This document shows positions 23,444 through 32,559 of a stretch of DNA of 64,000 nucleotides, in pieces. How positions within the stretch are numbered: position 1 is the stretch's first letter; every line of letters begins with the position of its first letter. The notes under the pieces are model-generated. The model saw only the letters and a program-made list of their open reading frames with translations. It was not told the DNA's origin and did not search any database. The stretch comes from Actinoplanes siamensis (lineage in GTDB: Bacteria; Actinomycetota; Actinomycetes; Mycobacteriales; Micromonosporaceae): the NCBI RefSeq assembly GCF_016862395.1, contig NZ_BOMW01000057.1, positions 1 to 64,000 of the forward strand, in the 5' to 3' direction. The position numbers were made by a program, and so were the translations under genes.

Positions 23444-24979
23444 GTGTCGGAGACGGGGCTCACCGGACAACACACCCGCAAACTGGGCACCTGGTCCGTT
23501 TTCGTGATCGCGGTCTCCGCGATGACGCCACTCACCGTCGTCGCCGGAGCTCTACCCCTCGGGTACGGGCAGGTGAAAGAGAAGGGCATCCCGGTCGCCT
23601 ACGTGGTGGTGGCCGTGGTGCTGGCGATCTTCGCGGTCGGGCTCACCGCGATGGCCCGGCACGTGCCGAACAGCGGCGCCTTCTACGCGTACGCGGCGCG
23701 CGGGCTGACCCGGCCGGCCGGCGTCGGCACCGCCTTCGTCGCGCTGCTCGCCTACAACGCCATGCAGATCGGGCTCTACGGCGCGTTCGGCGTGGCCGCG
23801 CACAACGCCGCCGCGATCTTCGGGCTGAAGATGTCGTGGATCGTCTGGGCGCTGCTCGGCTGGGCGCTGGTCGGTTTCCTGGGTCTGCGGCAGATCGACC
23901 TCAACGCCCGCATCCTGACCGTGCTGGTCTGTGCCGAGGTGCTGATCGTGCTCACCCTGGACGCGGCCATGGTCGGCCACCCGGCCGGTGGGTCGGTCGC
24001 CCTGGACACGCTGAACCCCGGGCTGGTCGCCAGCGCCGGCGGCATCTCCCTGCTGGTCGCGGCGGTCGCCGGGATGGTCGGCTTCGAGGCGCCGCTGGTC
24101 TACGCCGCGGAGGCGCGCGACCCGCGGCGCACGGTGGCCCGCGCGATCTTCCTGACCCTCGGTGTCGCGGCGGTCCTGTACGGCGGGTCCGCCTGGGCGA
24201 TGTCGGTCGTCACCGGCCCCGACCGGATCATCGACGAGGCCGCGAAGTACCTCAACGACCTGTTCTTCGTGCTGCCCGACCCGTACCTGCCGACCGTGAT
24301 CGTCGACCTGGCCCGGGTCTTCTTCGCGACCAGCCTGTTCGCCGCGATGCTGGCCTTCCACCACACGGTCGCGCGGTACGCGCTGACCGTGGCCCGGGAG
24401 GGGGTGCTGCCGCCGGCGCTCGCCCGCACCCGCGACGACGTGCCGGCCAACGCCTCGATCGCGCAGTCCGCGCTGGCCTTCGTGGTCCTGGTGATCTTCG
24501 CGGCGCTGGTGCTCGACCCGACGACGGATCTGTTCTTCTTCGGCACGGTCTCCGGCGGTCTGGGCGTGCTCGTGCTGATGACGATCGCGTCGGTCGCGGT
24601 GATCCGGTTCTTCCGCCGCGACGCCCGGGGCGAGACCCGCTGGCGCAGCTCGATCGCGCCGTGGATCGCGACAGTCTTCCTGGCGCTGATGCTGCTGCTG
24701 TCCGTCGCGTTCTTCGGTGACCTGCTGGACTCCGACAACGTGGTGAAGGTGTATCTGCCGCCGCTGGCATTCCTCGGGGTGTACCTGGCCGGCGTCCGGT
24801 GGGCCCGCCGCCTGCGCCGCGACCGGCCGGCGGTGTACGCCGCGATCGGCAGCGGGCTGCCGCCGGAGACAGCGGGCGCGACCGAGATTCCCCCGCAGCG
24901 CCTGAACGGGTCGACGCCGACCACCGATCGGCCCAGCCCCGCGCGGCCGGAGCAGGCGGACAAGCCCCAGGCGGGTTGA
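23444..24979 (+). CDS. APC superfamily amino-acid permease
   Basis: This 511-residue transporter has about 12 hydrophobic helices. The first one (FVIAVSAMTPLTVVAGALPL) and the following NSGAFYAYAARGLTRPAGVG with the substrate-facing glycine-rich turn are typical of the APC family. GMVGFEAPLVYAAEARDPRR is the conserved cytoplasmic loop. The start is GTG at 23444 with AGGAGG five bases upstream. The C-terminus is a ~50-residue polar tail. It converges on a membrane-dipeptidase homologue, so peptide-derived amino acids are a plausible substrate. This is inference. Confidence 0.88.
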   Translation: MSETGLTGQHTRKLGTWSVFVIAVSAMTPLTVVAGALPLGYGQVKEKGIPVAYVVVAVVLAIFAVGLTAMARHVPNSGAFYAYAARGLTRPAGVGTAFVALLAYNAMQIGLYGAFGVAAHNAAAIFGLKMSWIVWALLGWALVGFLGLRQIDLNARILTVLVCAEVLIVLTLDAAMVGHPAGGSVALDTLNPGLVASAGGISLLVAAVAGMVGFEAPLVYAAEARDPRRTVARAIFLTLGVAAVLYGGSAWAMSVVTGPDRIIDEAAKYLNDLFFVLPDPYLPTVIVDLARVFFATSLFAAMLAFHHTVARYALTVAREGVLPPALARTRDDVPANASIAQSALAFVVLVIFAALVLDPTTDLFFFGTVSGGLGVLVLMTIASVAVIRFFRRDARGETRWRSSIAPWIATVFLALMLLLSVAFFGDLLDSDNVVKVYLPPLAFLGVYLAGVRWARRLRRDRPAVYAAIGSGLPPETAGATEIPPQRLNGSTPTTDRPSPARPEQADKPQAG

Positions 24980-25053
24980 CGCCCCGGCCGTCGGCGTGGC
25001 CGACCGACCGGGGGACGAACCGCAGCGGTTGGTGACCTGGCCGGCCCGACCGC

Positions 25054-25074
25054 GGCCGGGTCAGCCACCCGGCC
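25054..25074. terminator. Terminator between the permease and dipeptidase genes
   Basis: GGCCGGGT (25054-25061) pairs with ACCCGGCC (25067-25074) around a five-base loop between two convergent genes. The same gap has a 19-base direct repeat at 24983-25001 and 25068-25086. Confidence 0.55.
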
Positions 25075-25089
25075 GTCGGCGTGGCCCGG

Positions 25090-26253
25090 TTACGCCCGCG
25101 ACGGCCAGAGCGGGGTCGCGGCGTGCTGCTCGGTCTCGCGCAGAACCCGCAGCACGTTGCCGTGCCCGAGCCGTCGCAGGTCGTTCTCCGGCCAGCCGCG
25201 CCCGGCCAACTCGGCGAGCAGGTTCGGATAGCCGGACACGTCGGCGAGGCCGGCCGGCACCACAGGGGTGCCGTCGAAGTCGCCGCCCAGCCCGACGTGG
25301 TCGATCCCGGCGACCGCCCGGACGTGCTCGACGTGGTCGGCGACGTCCGCGACGGTCGCCTCGGGCCGCGGGTTCGCCGCCAGCCACGGCTGGAACGCCG
25401 GCTCGGCGGCCGGATCCGTCACCCGCGCGACGGGCGGATCGCTCTCACCGGCCCGCGGCGCCCGCGGCCAGTCCTGCGCGACCGGCGGCAGCCCGAGCCG
25501 CGCCCACTCCGCCTCGGCGGCCCGCTGCCAGTCCAGCACGGCGGAGGAGACGAAGTACGCGACGAACGGCACCTGCACCACCCCGCCGTTGGCGGGCATC
25601 CGCTCCAGCACGTCGTCGGGCACGTTGCGCGGATGGCCGGTGACCGCCCGCGCACCGGAGTGGCTGAAGATCACCGGGGCGGCGACCTCGTCGAGCGCGG
25701 CGTGCATGGTCCCGGTGGCGACGTGCGACAGGTCCACGAGAACGCCGAGCCGCTGCATCTCCCGTACCATCGCAAGCCCCTCGGCCGTCAGGCCGCCCGC
25801 CACGGGCTCGGCCGCCGCCGAATCCGCCCACGCCGTGTGATGGTTGTGGGTCAGCGTCACGTAGCGGACGCCGAGCCGCGCGAACGACCGCAGCACCCCG
25901 GGCGATCGGGCCAGGCAGTGCCCGCCCTCGATGCCGATCAGCGAGGCGATCCGGCCCGCGCCGACGATCCGTTCCACGTCGCCGGCGGTGTACGCCGCCT
26001 CCAGCACGTCCGGATACTCCGCGAGCAGCCGGTACACCAGGTCGATCTGTTCCATGGTGTGCGTGACCGCCTCCGGCTCCGGCCCGCCGGACGGCACGTA
26101 GACGGACCAGAACTGGGCGCCGACCCCGCCGGCGCGCAGCCGCGGCAGGTCGGTGTGCAGGCCCGGCCGCGCCGAGCCGAGTCCCGTGACGCTCGACCCG
26201 TGCGCCTCACGCAGGCGCATGGGGAGGTCGTTGTGCCCATCGAAGATCCACAT
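25090..26253 (-). CDS. Membrane dipeptidase family (M19) metallopeptidase
   Basis: This 387-residue protein starts FDGHNDLPMRLREA, which carries the first His and Asp zinc ligands. The bridging Glu is in LIGIEGGHCLA, and the later His ligands are in VLVDLSHVATG and VIFSHSGARAVTGHPRNVPD. The conserved GIDHVGLGGDFDG is near residue 320. These are all landmarks of renal dipeptidase (M19). The family cleaves L,D- and D-containing dipeptides and some cyclic amides. No signal peptide is visible, so it is probably cytoplasmic. ATG 26253 has TAGCCA six bases upstream and no ribosome-binding site. It is convergent with the amino-acid permease. Confidence 0.9.
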   Translation of the reverse strand: MWIFDGHNDLPMRLREAHGSSVTGLGSARPGLHTDLPRLRAGGVGAQFWSVYVPSGGPEPEAVTHTMEQIDLVYRLLAEYPDVLEAAYTAGDVERIVGAGRIASLIGIEGGHCLARSPGVLRSFARLGVRYVTLTHNHHTAWADSAAAEPVAGGLTAEGLAMVREMQRLGVLVDLSHVATGTMHAALDEVAAPVIFSHSGARAVTGHPRNVPDDVLERMPANGGVVQVPFVAYFVSSAVLDWQRAAEAEWARLGLPPVAQDWPRAPRAGESDPPVARVTDPAAEPAFQPWLAANPRPEATVADVADHVEHVRAVAGIDHVGLGGDFDGTPVVPAGLADVSGYPNLLAELAGRGWPENDLRRLGHGNVLRVLRETEQHAATPLWPSRA

Positions 26254-26407
26254 GCGTCCTGGCTACCCCGGCGCCGGTCCGGAAGCAAGCCGGACACCCG
26301 CAACCTGCCCGCACCGGTCCGGGCACTTGCCGCGCACCCTGCGTCCCGGAATCTCTTTCACATGCCCGGCGGGCAACACCGCTGGACAGACCGGGGGGAT
26401 TTTGATT

Positions 26408-27454
26408 TTGAAGCGTTCGACGCTGCGCAAGACCGTACTGACGCTGACCGCCTTCGCTGCCGGAATCGGCGCCGCGATCACGGGCACGCCGGCACAGGCC
26501 GCTACGCAGGCTGCCGACGCGGGATGCGTGACCGGCTCGAAGCTGGTCCCGACCTGTGGCGTTCTCTGGGGCGGCGCCGCTGGTGGTTTCACCAGCGCGC
26601 CGCGTGACCAGGCGCTGAAGACCTGGGAGAAGGCGAGCGGCCGGACCGCCGCGATCTTCCACCAGTACCACAAGGGGAACGAGCCGTTCCCGACCAAGGC
26701 CGAGATCGCGATGACCAACGACCCGGCGCGCCCGCGCGTGCTGCTGGAGAACTGGAAGATCGCCTACGGCACGACCTGGGCCGCCGTCGCCCAGGGCAAG
26801 CAGGACGCCCGCATCGACGCCTTCGCGGCGCGCGCCAAGGCGTACGGCAAGAAGTTCTTCCTGGCCCTGAACCACGAGCCGGAGAACGACGTGGTGGCCC
26901 GGGCCGGCTCCGGCATGCAGGCCAAGGACTTCGCGGCCATGTACCGCCACACCATCCAGCGACTGCGGGCCAAGGGTGCGAACAACGTGATCAACGTGGT
27001 CGCTCTCATGGGCAACGAGAAGTGGATGGCGCAGTCCTGGTGGAAGGACCTCTACCCGGGTGACGACGTCGTCGACTGGGTCGGCCTGGACTCCTACGTC
27101 TCGGTCGAGAAGGGCTACCACTTCGGCGACTTCGCCTCGCTGCTGGACCGCAAGGCCAAGGGCGGCGCGCAGGGCTGGTACGACTGGGCCACCACCAAGC
27201 ACGCCGGCAAGCCGATCATGATCGCCGAGTGGGGCGCCTACCACAAGGTCGGCCGCCACACCGACAAGTCGGCCGTCTACAACAGCGTCGTCGCGCAGCT
27301 CAAGAAGCGTCCGGCGATCAAGGCGATCGTGCACTTCGACACCAAGCACGACGACGAGGGTGACCGCGACATCAGCATCGACAGCTCCGCCGCGTCGCTC
27401 GCCTCCTTCCGCAGGCTGGCCAGCAACCCGATCTTCAACGTGAAGCTCGGCTGA
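26408..27454 (+). CDS. Secreted glycoside hydrolase family 26 protein
   Basis: This 348-residue protein has a signal peptide (KRSTLRKTVLTLTAFAAGIG, cleavage near AQAA). The catalytic domain shows the GH26 acid/base in LALNHEPEN (Glu157) and the nucleophile in IMIAEWGAY (Glu274). YPGDDVVDWVGLDSYVS lies between them, as in GH26 enzymes of Actinobacteria. GH26 includes beta-mannanases and 1,3-1,4-glucanases; I cannot choose between them. I call TTG 26408 as the start, because a run of six G at 26393-26398 is nine bases upstream and there is no ATG or GTG in frame before the signal peptide. No binding module is present. A strong terminator follows. Confidence 0.85.
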   Translation: MKRSTLRKTVLTLTAFAAGIGAAITGTPAQAATQAADAGCVTGSKLVPTCGVLWGGAAGGFTSAPRDQALKTWEKASGRTAAIFHQYHKGNEPFPTKAEIAMTNDPARPRVLLENWKIAYGTTWAAVAQGKQDARIDAFAARAKAYGKKFFLALNHEPENDVVARAGSGMQAKDFAAMYRHTIQRLRAKGANNVINVVALMGNEKWMAQSWWKDLYPGDDVVDWVGLDSYVSVEKGYHFGDFASLLDRKAKGGAQGWYDWATTKHAGKPIMIAEWGAYHKVGRHTDKSAVYNSVVAQLKKRPAIKAIVHFDTKHDDEGDRDISIDSSAASLASFRRLASNPIFNVKLG

Positions 27455-27472
27455 TCTTCAACCCTCCCCTGA

Positions 27473-27512
27473 GAGAGCGCCGCCCGGGTCCCCCCACCCG
27501 GGCGGCGCTCTC
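27473..27512 (+). terminator. Strong terminator after the GH26 gene
   Basis: The 17-base arms at 27473-27489 and 27496-27512 pair perfectly around a loop of six C. It starts 19 bases after the GH26 stop codon. Confidence 0.85.
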
Positions 27513-27640
27513 GCTTTCCCACCCGTCACTCACGGCTGCGGCGTGGTCCTTGTCAAAGCCTGCTCCGGTACGTCCGCAGCAGCGCAGCTCGTCCCTTGTC
27601 CACCCGACCGCGCTTGTCGCGGGGCGAAAGACGACCTTGC

Positions 27641-27825
27641 CCCGACCCACCCGGCTGGGGCTCAGCGTCGCTACCGCGCGCCCATGACCAGGACGAGGCC
27701 AACTCGTTCTGTTCGGCTGGGGGTCATCGTCGTCGTCGGGCGTTCATGAGCACCGTGAGGCTCAGCTCGTTCTGTTCGGCTGGGGGTCATCGTCGTCGGG
27801 CGTTCATCACCACCGTGAGGCCCAG
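27641..27825. repeat. Intergenic tandem repeat, about 60-63 bp, three copies
   Basis: Two close copies lie at 27703-27765 and 27766-27825. They differ by one GTC triplet in a TCGTCG run and a few substitutions. A degenerate copy precedes them from about 27641. The shared core is GTTCGGCTGGGGGTCATCGT and later GCGTTCATSASCACCGTGAG. No start codon or reading frame is conserved. The array fills the gap between the GH26 terminator and the DUF6493 terminator. Confidence 0.75.
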
Positions 27826-27841
27826 CCGGATCGACTCCGAG

Positions 27842-27871
27842 CCCGCCCGGGTGGCGGAACAGCCGGGCGGG
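27842..27871 (-). terminator. Terminator after the DUF6493 gene
   Basis: CCCGCCCGG (27842-27850) pairs with CCGGGCGGG (27863-27871) around a 12-base loop, eight bases beyond the DUF6493 stop. Confidence 0.65.
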
Positions 27872-27878
27872 ATCGGCA

Positions 27879-30560
27879 TCATGGGGTGAGGACTGTCTGC
27901 AGGCGTCTCGCCTCCTTGATCAGCCGGGTGGCGCCCGGACGGGACGCCACCTCGGCCAGTCCCGGGACCGGTGTGCCGGCGCGCCCCGCCCGAGCTACCT
28001 GGGTGGAAAGTTCCAGCAGGTCGGCAAGGCCGTGCGGAGCTGCCGGGAGCAGCGCGGGCAGCGCGGCGGACAGCACCTCCCAGACCGCCGCCGAGGCGCC
28101 CGCCCGATGGGCGTCGGCCAGCGCCGGGATCACCCGGGACAGCTTGAGCGTGGCGTCGGCGCACAGATCACCCAGAGCCGCCCCGACCGCGGGGCCGAAC
28201 GGGTCCGGCCGCGCCGCCAGGGTCAGGAGGGCGTCCACCGCGGCGACCCGGTTCTCCTGGTGGCGCGCGCCCAGGGCGTACGCCAGGCCGTAGGCCATCG
28301 CCGGGCCGACCGGGCCCGAGCACTCGGCGAGCAGCGGCAGCACCGCGGAACCCCGGCGCTGGTCCTGGTCGGCCAGGGCGGCCAGCTCGGGCAGCGCCCA
28401 GGCGGCCGCCGCCTCCCGGTGCTGCGGCAGCACCATGGTCAGCACGTCACCGCAGAGGTGGAAGGTGTCCGGGCCGGCCTCCGGACGCGCGCCCGGGGTG
28501 ATCGTGAGCAACTGGCGCTCCAGCCGCAGTCCGCCGTCGCGGACCGGGGTCAGCGCCGCCACCACCCGCCGGGCGCGCGGCGACCAGTAGTGCCGGCCGG
28601 TCTCCGGCACCTGCTCGAAACGCCTGCTCGCCGGGTCGGGCAGGCCGCCGGAGGCCAGCCAGGCGGCGAACTGCCGGCCGGCCGGGGAGGTCAGCCCGGC
28701 GGCCCGGGCGGCGACCGCCGGATCGGTGGTCCTCGGCAGCCGCAGCAGCGCCTGCTCGAAGTCGACGGGCCACGGCTGCCAGCCCTCCGCCTCGGCCCGG
28801 CGCAGCCGTTCCAGCAGCACCGCCGCGTCCAGGCTGCCGGTCACGTGGGTCGGCGTCGCCATCAGCACCGGGATCATGGTGCCGGTCAGCTGCAGCGCCG
28901 CCTCGGCGGCCCGCAGCGCCAGGACGCCGTCGGGGGTGGCGGACAGCTGGGAGTCCCCGCCGCCACGGCGGCCGGTCTGCCAGGCGGCGCGCACCGAGTC
29001 GACCATCCAGCGCCGCAGGCCGCGCACCGCCGGGTGGCTGATGGTGCGGATCGCGGCGCCCAGGTGCAGCAGCGGGGACGTGCGGTTCCAGCTGTTCTCG
29101 GCGAACTCGCCCGGGTACCGGTCGAGCACCGGCTGCAGCGCCGCCGCCAGCACCGCCGGGCCCTCGGTCGCGTAGAGCGCGACCAGCCCGGCCAGCACCC
29201 GCTCCCACCGGATCGCGGTCTGCTCGAGGCAGAGGATCACCAACTCCTCGGCCAGCTCGGCCGTGGTCGCGATCGGCGGTGGCATCGCCGCCGGCGGGGC
29301 GGCGGGCGGCAGCTCCGGGACCCCGGTCACCTGCGCGGGAACGGCAGTGCCGAACAGCTCGGCGGCCCGGGACGGCAGGTCACCGGCGAGGGTCGCGGCC
29401 GCGGCGCCGAGCCGGGCCAGCGTGTCCGGGTCGAGGCGGCCGGCCTGTCCGCCGATCAGGGTCAGCGCGCGTTCCTGCACGTCGAGCGCCGGGTGCCCGA
29501 AGGCGACGGCGACCGTCTCCAGCACCTCACCGGCTCGGGCGGGCTCCCGGCGCGACACCTTCTCCAGCCAGGTCAGCTGGGCCTTGACAAGGGTCTTCTC
29601 CTTGCGGACCAGGGTGAGGGCGCTGGTTTCGAGCAGCGTCTCCACCTCCAGGCGGCCGGCGTCGTCGACGGCGCGCAGCGCCTTCTGCGCGGAGGCGGCC
29701 ACCGCGCCGGGCGCCTGCGGCAGCAGGCGGGCGTAGTCCAGCGCGTGGCTGGACAGTTCGTCGACTGTCGGCTCCAGCGCCTCGTGCAGGAGCAGGAACG
29801 GGCGCAGGTGGTGCGGCTTGTCGCCACGGAGCAGGCGGTCGAGGGTCAGGTGCAGGATGGTCTTGCGTTCCAGGGTGCCGTCGGCGACCAGCTGCGCCAC
29901 GGCCCCCGGGATGCGCGGAGCGCTGTCCCACCGGCCGGTCGTCTCGTTCCACGAGCCGCCGGCCAGGTCGGCGCCGAGGCCGTCGATCTCGAAGAGCCCG
30001 GGGAGCAGCACGTCGCGGTACGGGTCGTCGCGCAGCCGCCGGCTCAGCGGCGCCGGCGTCGTCCCGTTCCAGCGCCGGGGGTACCCCAGCAGATCGGTGA
30101 GCCAGGCCCGGACGACGGCCTCGGTGACCGGCGGCTCGGCGCCGCCCTCGCGCAGCAGAGTGCGGATCATCGGCCACAGCTCGTCGTCGGCGTCCCGGAC
30201 CGGCAGCCGCCGCGCGAGCCGACTGCCCAGCTCACCGAGCCAGGGCAGCTCGCGGACGTGGGCGACGTGGAGGAACCGCTGCGTCCCGACCCGGGTCCAG
30301 GCCTCCATGTTGCCGCGCGCCAGCAGCGCCGCGGCCCGGGCGGCGGTCGGCATGGTGCCGATCACGGCCAGCGCATACCCGGGGGTGGGATTCCGGTCGT
30401 CGCGCCACCAGGCGTCTCGGGGCACCTTCCGGATGCCCGCCTCGACGTCCCCGGCGACCGCGAGGCGCTCCTGCTCGGTGGCGCGGACCAGCAGCGCCAC
30501 CAGGCCGGCCGGATCCGCCCGCCGGGCGTGCTCACGCAGGGTCTCCCAGCTCAGGCTCAT
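27879..30560 (-). CDS. DUF6493 family helical-repeat protein
   Basis: This protein of 893 residues is made mostly of short amphipathic helices rich in Leu and Ala, such as EELVILCLEQTAIRWERVLA and LLTLAARPDPFGPAVGAALG. It looks like a HEAT/ARM-style solenoid. The N-terminus (SWETLREHARRADPAGLVAL) and the central RHYWSPRARRVVAALTPV suggest the DUF6493 family, whose genes usually lie next to SWIM zinc-finger genes, often with MoxR and VWA genes. The ATG at 30560 overlaps the SWIM stop by four bases. MoxR and VWA partners are not in this window. The molecular function is unknown. Confidence 0.7.
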   Translation of the reverse strand: MSLSWETLREHARRADPAGLVALLVRATEQERLAVAGDVEAGIRKVPRDAWWRDDRNPTPGYALAVIGTMPTAARAAALLARGNMEAWTRVGTQRFLHVAHVRELPWLGELGSRLARRLPVRDADDELWPMIRTLLREGGAEPPVTEAVVRAWLTDLLGYPRRWNGTTPAPLSRRLRDDPYRDVLLPGLFEIDGLGADLAGGSWNETTGRWDSAPRIPGAVAQLVADGTLERKTILHLTLDRLLRGDKPHHLRPFLLLHEALEPTVDELSSHALDYARLLPQAPGAVAASAQKALRAVDDAGRLEVETLLETSALTLVRKEKTLVKAQLTWLEKVSRREPARAGEVLETVAVAFGHPALDVQERALTLIGGQAGRLDPDTLARLGAAAATLAGDLPSRAAELFGTAVPAQVTGVPELPPAAPPAAMPPPIATTAELAEELVILCLEQTAIRWERVLAGLVALYATEGPAVLAAALQPVLDRYPGEFAENSWNRTSPLLHLGAAIRTISHPAVRGLRRWMVDSVRAAWQTGRRGGGDSQLSATPDGVLALRAAEAALQLTGTMIPVLMATPTHVTGSLDAAVLLERLRRAEAEGWQPWPVDFEQALLRLPRTTDPAVAARAAGLTSPAGRQFAAWLASGGLPDPASRRFEQVPETGRHYWSPRARRVVAALTPVRDGGLRLERQLLTITPGARPEAGPDTFHLCGDVLTMVLPQHREAAAAWALPELAALADQDQRRGSAVLPLLAECSGPVGPAMAYGLAYALGARHQENRVAAVDALLTLAARPDPFGPAVGAALGDLCADATLKLSRVIPALADAHRAGASAAVWEVLSAALPALLPAAPHGLADLLELSTQVARAGRAGTPVPGLAEVASRPGATRLIKEARRLQTVLTP

Positions 30561-31897
30561 GCCGCGGCCTCGGCCTTCGCGATCGTCCCGGCGGTCTCGC
30601 CGGCGCGGGCCATCCGCACCGCGAGGACGTGCTTGCACGGGCCGCGGCCGCCCCGGTGCTTCGCCCACCACGGGCAGGTGCAGGACTGCGATCCGGTACG
30701 CACGTGGTACGTCGCGTCGCCGCTGACCACCACGGACACCTCGTCGCCGGGCCGCACCCGGCCGGCCGTGATCAGCGCGCGGGCCCCGGCCAGGCGCGGG
30801 TTCATCTTCTCCACGGCGTCCGCCGCGTAGGGCAGCGTGCGGTGGAAGTAGCCCGCCTCGGCCACGTCGAAGCCGACCCGTCCGGCCGTGCCGAGCTGGG
30901 CCAGCGCGTCGCGGACCCGGCCGGGGTCCAGCCCGGAGTCGGTGGCCAGCGAATCCACGTCGATCGCCGGATCCCCGGAGAGCAGGGCGCTGATCAGGTC
31001 GGCGTCGTCGGCGACCTCGTCGGTGGCGAGCGACTCCAGCACGGCGCCCTCGCCGGAGAATCCGCGATGCGGCTCCGGCGACAGGGTCAGCGACAGCCGC
31101 AGCGTGGGCATGGCCAGCTCCCACGTGCTGGCCACCGGCGAGCTGCCCGCGGTGACCACCGGGCCGTAGGCGCGCAGGCCCGTCGCGTACCGCAGGAAGG
31201 GTTTGAGGGCGGCCAGCCGCCCGGCGCCGGGCAGGCAGACCGCGCCCGGAGCGGGCCGGGACGTGAAGCGCAGCGAACGGCCGGCCGGGACCGCCCAGAG
31301 CACCGACCGGTCGCCGGCCGGCAGCCGGTGCAACAGCGCCCGGGCCTCGGCGACGCCGATCTCGGCGCGCGGGTCGAAGCGCGCGGTCAGCACCTGCGCC
31401 TCGGCGAGTCCGCGCAGCCACCGGGACGGCAGCGGCACCCTCCGCTCCACCAGCGGACCGTCGAAGGTGGTCACGGTCAGATCGTCGGGACCGACCGCGA
31501 CGTGCATCGGGTCGGAGCGGCCGACCCGGGCGAGCGCGCGCCGCAGCGGCAGGTTGACGTCCACGTTCGTGGTCCCGTGCGCGACCATCTCGCCGTCCAG
31601 CCCGCCGGGAAGCACGTCGAGCCGCGCGTAGACCCCGCGGCAGCCGGAGAACGACTCGAACCGCAACCGGTCCGGGCCGGCGGTCACCACGGGGTCGAGG
31701 CTGGTCGGCGGGAGCGGCCGGAAATACCTCGTGCGGGCGACCTCGGCGACGGCGAGCAGGCCGGTCGCCGCGGCGCCGGGCGAGGTGAGGAAGCCGGTGA
31801 AGAAACGGGGATGAGCGGCCGGGCCGCCGGAGGTCTGCAAGGTCAGGCCGTCGTCCAGAGTCGACGCACCGAGGTACGAGTAAGCCGCGGTAACCAT
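30557..31897 (-). CDS. SWIM zinc-finger protein
   Basis: This is a 446-residue protein. A large N-terminal domain of unknown fold is followed by a small winged-helix-like region (DVDSLATDSGLDPGRVRDAL). The C-terminal SWIM finger has CTCPWW and GPCKHVLAV, the CxC...CxH metal ligands. SWIM fingers bind DNA or protein. It is the first gene of a coupled pair with the DUF6493 protein. ATG 31897 lacks a ribosome-binding site but has TAGGTT seven bases upstream. In related genomes such pairs travel with MoxR AAA+ and VWA proteins, a proposed chaperone or conflict module. That part is inference here. Confidence 0.85.
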   Translation of the reverse strand: MVTAAYSYLGASTLDDGLTLQTSGGPAAHPRFFTGFLTSPGAAATGLLAVAEVARTRYFRPLPPTSLDPVVTAGPDRLRFESFSGCRGVYARLDVLPGGLDGEMVAHGTTNVDVNLPLRRALARVGRSDPMHVAVGPDDLTVTTFDGPLVERRVPLPSRWLRGLAEAQVLTARFDPRAEIGVAEARALLHRLPAGDRSVLWAVPAGRSLRFTSRPAPGAVCLPGAGRLAALKPFLRYATGLRAYGPVVTAGSSPVASTWELAMPTLRLSLTLSPEPHRGFSGEGAVLESLATDEVADDADLISALLSGDPAIDVDSLATDSGLDPGRVRDALAQLGTAGRVGFDVAEAGYFHRTLPYAADAVEKMNPRLAGARALITAGRVRPGDEVSVVVSGDATYHVRTGSQSCTCPWWAKHRGGRGPCKHVLAVRMARAGETAGTIAKAEAAA

Positions 31898-31904
31898 GGG
31901 CGAG

Positions 31905-31910
31905 AACCTA
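31905..31910 (-). promoter_or_regulatory. -10 element of a probable leaderless promoter (SWIM operon)
   Basis: On the minus strand TAGGTT ends seven bases before the ATG at 31897, with no Shine-Dalgarno between them. Confidence 0.5.
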
Positions 31911-31985
31911 GAACCGGGGTACGACAATTTCGTGGGGCCCGCGGCCGGCACCGTCGCGGGGGCCCCGGTCCGATGGGGAGGGCCG

Positions 31986-32384
31986 CTATCCGGTGGCCGT
32001 CCGGTCGTAGATCGCGGTGCCCGCGACAGTGGTGGCGGTGTGGTTCTCCGCGACCCCGGCCGCGGTCCGGGCGGACTGGCCGCTCCCACCGTCCCGGCCG
32101 CCGCCCGCGCGTTCCGTGGGGCACGCGGCAGCCGTCATCAGCGGCGCCAGCAGCGCGCCCGGATTGTCGTAGCGGAACATCGGCACGGCTACCGGGGTGA
32201 CCGCGAGCGCCGCCCCGGCGAGCAGCCCGGCGGCGTGCCCGAACCAGCGTCTCACCGCCAGGTACAGCAGCCCGCCGTCGGCTCTGCGCGCCGGCCTGCG
32301 CACCGGCGGCGTAGAAGCTGTCGCCCCAGCCGCACGCGCTCCGATCCCAGAGGTACAGAACCGCGGTGGCCAGCGGGAGCGTGA
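31986..32384 (-). pseudogene. GT39-type membrane glycosyltransferase remnant with deletions
   Basis: Three pieces of a polytopic mannosyl/arabinosyl-transferase are present in order on the minus strand. LYLWDRSACGWGDSFYAAGA is the first loop. GGLLYLAVRRWFGHAAGLLA through VTPVAVPMFRYDNPGALL is in a second frame. The C-terminal tail is VAENHTATTVAGTAIYD, ending at 31986. A full-length relative would have about 600-700 residues, so most of the gene is missing and the first piece is out of frame with the rest. The remaining ~175 bases up to pgi hold only its promoter region. Confidence 0.7.
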
Positions 32385-32559
32385 TGAAGGGGACAGGCTG
32401 GCTGGTGGTGGTCGTGGAGGGGACTAACCTCGTGGACGGGGCTACGGCGGCTCTGCGATCCCTCTGTGGGCCGCCTATGAGCCCTAGTTCGCCGCGTCTG
32501 GCAGCGGTTCGTGCCACGATGGGCGAAGTGTGCGAGTGTCCAGGTCCGGAGTGGGAGAG

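Noticed and set aside
26254..26407. Riboswitch (for example c-di-AMP-responsive) before the secreted GH26 gene
   Set aside because: Leaders of secreted hydrolases in Actinobacteria can carry such elements, but I do not see the conserved core or a convincing set of helices.
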